Origin: Prevotellaceae bacterium
GTDB taxonomy: Bacteria > Bacteroidota > Bacteroidia > Bacteroidales > UBA932
Assembly: GCA_031257655.1 (NCBI GenBank)
Contig: JAIROF010000125.1
Coordinates: 1 to 25,256, forward strand
Length of the DNA: 25,256 nucleotides
Direction: 5' to 3'
The stretch's first letter is position 1. Every line of letters starts with the position of its first letter. The notes beneath the pieces were generated by a model. It was not told where the DNA came from. It did no database searches and was given only the letters and a program-made list of their open reading frames with translations. Both the position numbers and the translations under genes were made by a program. Below are positions 20,486 to 25,256 of this stretch, one piece after another.

Positions 20486-23182
20486 TTACTCCGCAGCGGA
20501 GATAAACTGATACTTTCCGGATAGGATTTCAGCGGCTACATAGCCATTTTCTGCATTTTTTAGCGTTACTCCTTCCGTATTTGTCGTCACCGTCCCGCTT
20601 TTGGCAAGGTGCTCGGTCTGCGGAGCCGGAATATACACGGTTGCCGAGGTGTTTGGCGGCGCCGTTACCGACAGGATTATCCGGTTGCCCTTTCGCTCCC
20701 AGCGGCTAACGATTTCGCCGTAAGGAGAGCCTACCGCCGCTTCGGCAAAATCCACGCCGGAAACGATGAATGGCTTCACGATAAAATGCTTGTAGCCCAC
20801 GCCATTTTCGCCGGGCTGAATGCCGCAAAGCCCTTTGGTAAACCATCCGGCAATGCCGGTGTAGCAGGTGTGTATTTTGCTCGGCACGTCAACCTTCCAG
20901 TCTTCGGGCCAGGTGCTTTCGCCCTGCGCGATAAAATAGCCGTACCCCGGATAGCCGGTCTTGCTAAGGATATTCGCCGCCAGCTCTGCTGTTTGCGAGC
21001 GCTCCGTCAGGTAGTGCATGAGCACGGTCAGCCCCGAGCTGCCCATGTCGAAATACGGGTGCTTGCTGCTCATATCGGCAGCGATAAACTCCTCCAGCTG
21101 CGCCAACTCGCCCTCTTTTGCCAGGCCTACAAGCGCTGCGAATGCCTGCTGCACCTGCGTGCCGTCGGAGTAGGTGCCGGCAGCCGGGTCGTAGAACTTG
21201 GCGCGAATGGCGGGGCGCAGGGCCGCCAGCCGGTCGCCGTACAGCGCGGCGTCGTCCGGCTTGTTGAGCAGGTTGGCGATTTTGATAAACGTTTCGAGGT
21301 TCATGGCGTAGACGCAGCTGTTGAAGTAAACGGCCTGCGCGCTGGAGCCGAACTCGTTTCGCGAACCGGGAGCCAGCCAGTCGCCGAGGAATTGGCCGTC
21401 GTGCGCGCGGTACTTTCTCAGCAAGCCTTCGCTGACATTTGCGTTGAGGAACTCCAGCCAGCGCTTGGCGACAGGATAAATCAGCTCAAGAATTTGCGGG
21501 TCGCCGTAGTGCAGGTAGTGCTCCCAGGCCACGTTAAGCCCTGCGCTGCTCCACAGGGCTCCGCCCCAGTGGTGGTCGTTCGGCTGAGGTGCGGTGTTGC
21601 GCCCCCAGCCGTCGGGCAGCTGCACATCGCGCCAGTTGCGCACCACGTTGCGGTAGAATGCGCCGCCATCGTAGCTGGGCAGCCCTATGCCCCACGACGT
21701 TGCCGTAGCCGTTTCGCCGTAGCCGCAGCGCTCGCGATGGGGGCAATCTGAGGTATAGCCTTCGGTAGTGTTGGCAAGGAAAGTCCACAGGTCGGTCTCA
21801 AAGATTTTGTTGAACAGCTCGCTCGACGAGCGGAATCGCCCGGTGCGCTGCAAGTCGGTGCTGATGGCGAGGGCGGTAGCGTCGTCCGCCCTGGGCGCTT
21901 TACTCAGCCCCTTTATGTTCGCATACCTTCCGGCGACGTAGTTAAAGCGGTTGGAAAAAATTTCGCCGTCTTTTCCCGATGCGATGAAAATGCTGCGGAT
22001 GTTGAAGTCGTCGAATGATTTGTCGTCGTCGGCCGAGCCTATGATGATGGTGTCGCCGGCGGTAAGGCCGCTGAAGCGAATATGCAGCCAGCCGGTAAAG
22101 TTTTTGCCGAAATCAACCTTGTAAACGCCATCGCCGGCGTCGGTGACGCTTTGCGCCGCAATCCGCTCAATGATCCGCGAAGGGGGTATGTCGTGCGCAA
22201 CAAGCGCAACGCTGTCGTTATCCGCAGTGGTGGCGGCCAAGGCCCAGCGGCTATCGTCGAACGAAACGCTGTTCCAGCCCGGAGTAAAGGCGCGGGCGTC
22301 CACCACTTCGCCTCCGTTATCGTTATAGGTAAGGACGCTGCGCGTATCTTCGCTGCTGCTGACGGCGCAGCGCCAGGTATCGTCGGAGCATAGCGTAATG
22401 GCGTTACCATTGGCGTCTTTGCCGTCGAGGCGTACCCGAAGGGCGGGCGTTCGCGAAAAGCAATTGTAGCTGGCCCACCCCGAGGCAAACCAGACGCCGA
22501 TGGCGTTGGCGCCTTTTTGGAGGAGCGTCGAGACGTCGTATGTTACGTAGAAAAGCCGCTTGTCGAAGTTGGTCAGCGCAGGCGCGAGCACGCGGTCGTC
22601 GGCTTTTTTGCCGTTGATGTACAGCTCGTGATGCCCCAGCGAAGCCACATGTATAAACGCTGCACCCGGCTTGGCGTCGAGCTTCAGGGTTTTGCGAAAC
22701 CAGATGTGCTTCACCCGCGGAGCGTCGGGGTGGCGTATCCATGCCGCTTCGCTCCACTCCGAAGGGTCGAGAAGGCCGGTAACAAAGCGGGCCGGCGGGC
22801 TCCACCCCGAAGGCTTGCCGTCTTTGTCGTAAACCCGGACTTTCCAAAAGTATGCGCTGCTCGAACGCAGCGGCTTCCCGCCAAAGGGAACTAAAACCGA
22901 TTGGGAAGAATTTACTTTGCCGCTATTCCACACGTCGGCCTTGGCCTCCGTCAACATCGCGAGGCTGCTTGCAACCAAAATGCTGTAGGCGGTTTGGCGC
23001 TGTCCTCGCGTGTGCTCGGAATCGAAGACCGTCCACCCCAAGCGGGGCGCGGCGACTCCGATTCCCACCGGCTCGGTTTGATATTCGCATTGCAGCGCCA
23101 TCGCGCCAAACTTGCCGCCAGACCACTGGCAGGCTGACGTTAGCGCACACAGCGCCGTAAAAAGAAAAATGTTCCTGTTCAT
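20486..23182 (-). CDS. GH78 alpha-L-rhamnosidase lipoprotein
   Basis: This 898-aa protein has a lipoprotein signal (hydrophobic 4-14, LTSAC with C18 for lipidation), placing it in the outer envelope. The beta-sandwich N-terminal part contains the typical ETxPxGIxxxxPRLGW-like QTEPVGIGVAAPRLGW and VWNSGKV. The (alpha/alpha)6 catalytic domain follows, with TSDCPHRERCGYGE (about 477-490), in which D and E residues of the GH78 active site are kept, WDxQ-like RDVQLPDGW, and GESTWPEDW (about 756), matching the general-base region. It should remove terminal alpha-L-rhamnose from plant or bacterial glycans. The gene stands alone with no SusC/SusD or other glycoside hydrolases in the window. A C9 tract precedes the start codon. 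Confidence 0.93.
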   Translation of the reverse strand: MNRNIFLFTALCALTSACQWSGGKFGAMALQCEYQTEPVGIGVAAPRLGWTVFDSEHTRGQRQTAYSILVASSLAMLTEAKADVWNSGKVNSSQSVLVPFGGKPLRSSSAYFWKVRVYDKDGKPSGWSPPARFVTGLLDPSEWSEAAWIRHPDAPRVKHIWFRKTLKLDAKPGAAFIHVASLGHHELYINGKKADDRVLAPALTNFDKRLFYVTYDVSTLLQKGANAIGVWFASGWASYNCFSRTPALRVRLDGKDANGNAITLCSDDTWRCAVSSSEDTRSVLTYNDNGGEVVDARAFTPGWNSVSFDDSRWALAATTADNDSVALVAHDIPPSRIIERIAAQSVTDAGDGVYKVDFGKNFTGWLHIRFSGLTAGDTIIIGSADDDKSFDDFNIRSIFIASGKDGEIFSNRFNYVAGRYANIKGLSKAPRADDATALAISTDLQRTGRFRSSSELFNKIFETDLWTFLANTTEGYTSDCPHRERCGYGETATATSWGIGLPSYDGGAFYRNVVRNWRDVQLPDGWGRNTAPQPNDHHWGGALWSSAGLNVAWEHYLHYGDPQILELIYPVAKRWLEFLNANVSEGLLRKYRAHDGQFLGDWLAPGSRNEFGSSAQAVYFNSCVYAMNLETFIKIANLLNKPDDAALYGDRLAALRPAIRAKFYDPAAGTYSDGTQVQQAFAALVGLAKEGELAQLEEFIAADMSSKHPYFDMGSSGLTVLMHYLTERSQTAELAANILSKTGYPGYGYFIAQGESTWPEDWKVDVPSKIHTCYTGIAGWFTKGLCGIQPGENGVGYKHFIVKPFIVSGVDFAEAAVGSPYGEIVSRWERKGNRIILSVTAPPNTSATVYIPAPQTEHLAKSGTVTTNTEGVTLKNAENGYVAAEILSGKYQFISAAE

Positions 23183-23185
23183 TTT

Positions 23186-23194
23186 GGGGGGGGG
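23186..23194 (-). repeat. C9 homopolymer 3 nt upstream of the rhamnosidase start
   Basis: On the minus strand the leader reads AATAATC(9)AAAATG... with nine C in a row (23194-23186). Such tracts are prone to slippage; here it would change leader length, not the frame. Confidence 0.85.
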
Positions 23195-23594
23195 ATTATT
23201 TTATAAAGCTACTCTAAGCTACCTGTAAATTCACTTGCGGGAACCTCTAAAAACCCCAAACGCTACGCTACGCTCCCATGGCCGAAGCCCAATTTAAAAT
23301 TCCCGCAAAGATTGTTGCAAAAATAGTACAAAAAGTTAATCCGAGAGGTAGGAATGGGGGAGCATGTAAGGCCAATGCGCTTAATTTTTGAATAATTTAA
23401 CTTGTTGTTTACTGTCGCCGAATTTTGCATTGCTGTGGTATTCAACGTTTTTACATTTTTCCAAACCTGTTTTTCCAACAAACCGTTAGCTATCATCAAT
23501 TTAGGATGGATTCGCAAGCGCTTGTGAGGGATTCGCAAGCCTTAAGCTCTACGCTATGGCAGCGCCGTTGAGCGGAAAAATCTCATCCTGCCGG
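23195..23594. other. Intergenic region between rhamnosidase and era
   Basis: It holds a full TAnnTTTG box on the minus strand (TATTTTTG, 23325-23318) but with no TTG at the right distance and a long leader (about 130 nt) to the rhamnosidase. GGATTCGCAAGC is repeated at 23508-23519 and 23529-23540, with the palindrome CAAGCGCTTG between. No gene is seen. Confidence 0.45.
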
Positions 23595-24476
23595 CTACTC
23601 CTGGATATACCCAAATTCCCGCAGCTTACGGTCGCTGTCGCGCCAGTCGGGGTTTACCTTTACGAAAGTTTTGAGGAATACTTTTTTTTCAAAGAACTCC
23701 TCCATGTCCTTACGCGCTTCGACGCCTACCCTCTTCAGCATTTTCCCCCGATGGCCAATGATGATGGCCTTTTGCGATTCTCGCGCCACGTATATCACCG
23801 CCGAGATGCGGTAGAGGTCGCCCTCCTCCTTGAACTCCTCAATCGCCACCTCTGCGCTGTAGGGTATTTCCTGGCTGTAGGTGAGGAAAATTTTTTCGCG
23901 GATAATCTCCGAGGCAAAAAAGCGGAGGCTCTTGTCGGTAAAGGTATCCTTGTCGTAGTAGGCTTCGCCCTCCGGGAGGAGCTCCAGCAGCGCTTTGAAG
24001 AGCGCATCGACGTTGAATTTCTCTAAGGCCGACGCCGGAATGATGAGCGCGCGCGGAACCGTTGCGTGCCACCGCTCCACCAGCGCCTCCAGCTTCGGGG
24101 GCGTGGTGAGGTCTATCTTGTTTACCACCACCACCACCGGAACGGTCAGGCTGTTGAGCCGCTCTACGTAGCGCGCGTGCTTATCGGCCTGCTCTACCAC
24201 GTCGGTTACGTACACGATGACGTCGGCGTCGGCAAAGGCGGTGACCACATGCTTCATCATGGCCTCCTGCATCCTGTAGCGCGGCGACAGGATGCCGGGC
24301 GTGTCGGAGTACACAATCTGAAAATCGCTGCCGCTCACAATGCCCATAATGCGGTGGCGCGTAGTCTGCGCCTTGCTGGTGATGATGCTCAACCGCTCGC
24401 CTACCAGCGCGTTCATCAGCGTGCTCTTGCCTACGTTGGGGTTGCCTACAATATTTACAAAACCGGATCTATGCAC
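23595..24476 (-). CDS. era: GTPase Era
   Basis: Era is an essential GTPase that helps mature the 3' end of 16S rRNA and assemble the 30S subunit. The 293-aa protein, normal length, has G1 GNPNVGKST (11-19), G2 TTRH, G3 DTPG, G4 NKID and G5 SALEKFN, followed by the KH RNA-binding domain with VARESQKAIIIGHRGKMLKRVG. The C-terminal VKVNPDWRDSDRKLREFGY is the family's ending. ATG 24476 gives the usual MHRSGFVNIVGNPN start. The gene stands alone, with an octamer repeat starting 27 nt upstream of its start codon; no TAnnTTTG box is seen. Confidence 0.97.
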   Translation of the reverse strand: MHRSGFVNIVGNPNVGKSTLMNALVGERLSIITSKAQTTRHRIMGIVSGSDFQIVYSDTPGILSPRYRMQEAMMKHVVTAFADADVIVYVTDVVEQADKHARYVERLNSLTVPVVVVVNKIDLTTPPKLEALVERWHATVPRALIIPASALEKFNVDALFKALLELLPEGEAYYDKDTFTDKSLRFFASEIIREKIFLTYSQEIPYSAEVAIEEFKEEGDLYRISAVIYVARESQKAIIIGHRGKMLKRVGVEARKDMEEFFEKKVFLKTFVKVNPDWRDSDRKLREFGYIQE

Positions 24477-24502
24477 CTTCCTAAAATTTTATGCGTTATG
24501 CT

Positions 24503-24542
24503 CTTTGCTGCTTTGCTGCTTTGCTGCTTTGCTGCTTTGCTG
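24503..24542. repeat. CTTTGCTG octamer tandem repeat upstream of era
   Basis: Five perfect copies of CTTTGCTG and a partial sixth lie in the leader or promoter region of era (27-66 nt from the start codon). Confidence 0.9.
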
Positions 24543-24666
24543 CTTTCGAGCTGCTAAGTTAGCAAGAATTTGCGAATAAATCGGCTAAATCTTTTTCGCC
24601 GCTCACCAGCGAACTCACGAACGCCTTGCTCCGTGTCTCTCTGTGAAACCTCCGTGCACCTCTGAA

Positions 24667-24708
24667 ACTAAAAACTAAAAACTAAAAACTAAAAACTAAA
24701 AACTAAAA
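24667..24708. repeat. ACTAAAA heptamer tandem repeat
   Basis: Six perfect copies. The reverse complement (TTTTAGT units) recurs at about 25059-25081 and 25170-25192, on the far sides of the 43-bp array. Confidence 0.9.
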
Positions 24709-24765
24709 ACTAGCGCTACGCGGCATTAATCATCTTAATCCCATAAATCCGAGTTCAGACAGGCG
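24709..24765. repeat. Inverted single copy of the 43-bp repeat with flanks
   Basis: CGGCATTAATCATCTTAATC at 24721 onward, continuing through ATCCGAGTTCAGAC, is the reverse complement of a slightly shortened 43-bp unit plus the ATTAATGCCGCGTGG flank found at 25041. Together with the right arm it forms a large imperfect inverted repeat around the array. Confidence 0.75.
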
Positions 24766-24828
24766 TAAACCCTCCGTGAAGCCTCTGCGCAACTCTGTGT
24801 TACTATTGCACAGAAGGCTTCCGCACCT

Positions 24829-25043
24829 GTCTGAACTCGGATTTTATGGGATTTTTGGGATTAAGATGATTGTCTGAACTCGGATTTTATGGGATTTTGG
24901 GGGTTAAGATGATTGTCTGAACTCGGATTTTATGGGATTTTTGGGATTAAGATGATTGTCTGAACTTGGATTTTATGGGATTTTTGGGATTAAGATGATT
25001 GTCTGAACTCGGATTTTATGGGATTTTTGGGATTAAGATGATT
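24829..25043. repeat. 43-bp minisatellite, five tandem copies
   Basis: Units at 24829-24871, 24872-24914, 24915-24957, 24958-25000 and 25001-25043 are each exactly 43 bp, start GTCTGAACTCGG and end TTAAGATGATT. Only copies 2 and 4 carry a few substitutions. There are no spacers between units, so it is not a CRISPR array. A single variant copy lies upstream of alaS at 5951. Confidence 0.95.
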
Positions 25044-25104
25044 AATGCCGCGTGGCGATAGTTTTTAGTTTTTAGTTTTTTAGATGATTAATGCCGCGTG
25101 GCGC
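25036..25104. repeat. 22-bp direct repeat flanking TTTTAGT units
   Basis: AGATGATTAATGCCGCGTGG occurs at about 25037 and again at about 25084, separated by TAGTTTT heptamers, suggesting local duplication. Confidence 0.8.
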
Positions 25105-25139
25105 TGTGGAGACGCACGCCGTGCGTCTCTACAGCGCCA
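25099..25139. repeat. 19-bp stem hairpin, dispersed palindromic element
   Basis: TGGCGCTGTGGAGACGCAC (25099-25117) pairs with 25121-25139 over 19 positions with one G-T wobble, loop GCC. A shorter relative with the same GAGACGCA core is at 6014-6034. No U-rich tail follows, so it is not a plain terminator. Confidence 0.85.
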
Positions 25140-25190
25140 TGGCATCGCTGAAAGTTTTTTTGCGTAGCGATAGTTTTTAGTTTTTAGTTT

Positions 25191-25256
25191 TTAGTTTGCC
25201 ACCGCTATTTGCATGGTTTTTCTCCCTGCTTTTCCGTCGAGGATGAGGTAGTAGGT
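25191..25256 (-). CDS. 3' end of an unidentified protein
   Basis: On the minus strand the edge of the window reads in frame ...TYYLILDGKAGRKTMQI and ends AVAN, TAA (25193-25191). Alternating hydrophobic residues suggest a final beta-strand pair, as in small C-terminal domains of secreted Bacteroidota proteins, but 21 residues are too few to assign a family. Confidence 0.4.
   Translation of the reverse strand, partial: TYYLILDGKAGRKTMQIAVAN

Noticed and set aside
23263..23538. 91-aa minus-strand frame upstream of the rhamnosidase
   Set aside because: AT-rich intergenic frame with low-complexity composition and no recognisable start signals.
24829..25043. CRISPR array
   Set aside because: The 43-bp units abut each other with no unique spacers, and no cas gene is near.
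1..25256. tRNA and rRNA genes
   Set aside because: Reading both strands, I found no T-loop plus acceptor arrangement or rRNA segment; a tRNAscan run would settle it.

Overview
The window looks like a chromosomal piece of an uncultured member of the Bacteroidales (Bacteroidota). Three things support this. Most genes have no Shine-Dalgarno sequence. At least seven start regions carry the Bacteroidota -7 box TAnnTTTG, several with a TTG about 20 nt upstream (the -33 box). The gene content (LysM/periplasmic-binding fusion protein, ECF sigma factor divergent from uvrA, GH78 rhamnosidase lipoprotein, C69 dipeptidase) is also typical. Most coding sequence is GC-rich at third positions. The exception is the restriction-modification remnant at 19227-20377, which looks AT-richer and acquired.

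Layout. 1-163 is the 5' end of an Rpn/PD-(D/E)XK transposase-like gene (minus strand). 415-3000 is a two-gene unit, LysM/PBP1 protein then yggS. 3090-3190 (minus) is a compact small-RNA gene with promoter and terminator between yggS and alaS. 3246-5897 is alaS (minus). 6150-7494 is the infC-rpmI-rplT translation operon (minus); infC appears to start at AUA behind a perfect AGGAGG. 8015-11612 runs plus: secreted C69 peptidase, a HEPN/MNT toxin-antitoxin-like pair, and mutY. 11613-12350 holds a 298-bp inverted-repeat element. 12351-13308 (minus) is an ECF sigma factor followed by a small unknown protein; uvrA (13513-16395) diverges from it. 16396-17050 is a repeat patch with four tandem or inverted repeat families and insertion-sequence-like ends. 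17066-19156 (plus) is a SPOUT rRNA methyltransferase (apparently leaderless), a TlpA-like lipoprotein and a Nudix hydrolase. 19227-20377 (minus) is a dead type II restriction-modification pair. 20486-23182 (minus) is a GH78 rhamnosidase and 23595-24476 (minus) is era. 24500-25190 is a second repeat patch with a five-copy 43-bp array and a 19-bp hairpin. The window ends in the 3' tip of an unidentified minus-strand gene.

Most genes are housekeeping: translation (alaS, infC, rpmI, rplT, era, rRNA methylation), DNA repair (uvrA, mutY) and envelope or nutrient work (rhamnosidase, dipeptidase, TlpA, LysM protein). No large unknown multi-gene system is visible. The most interesting signals are the small-RNA gene next to alaS, the AUA/AGGAGG start of infC, the two separate deletions that disarmed the restriction-modification pair, and the dense dispersed repeats, several of which occur in both patches or flank several genes.
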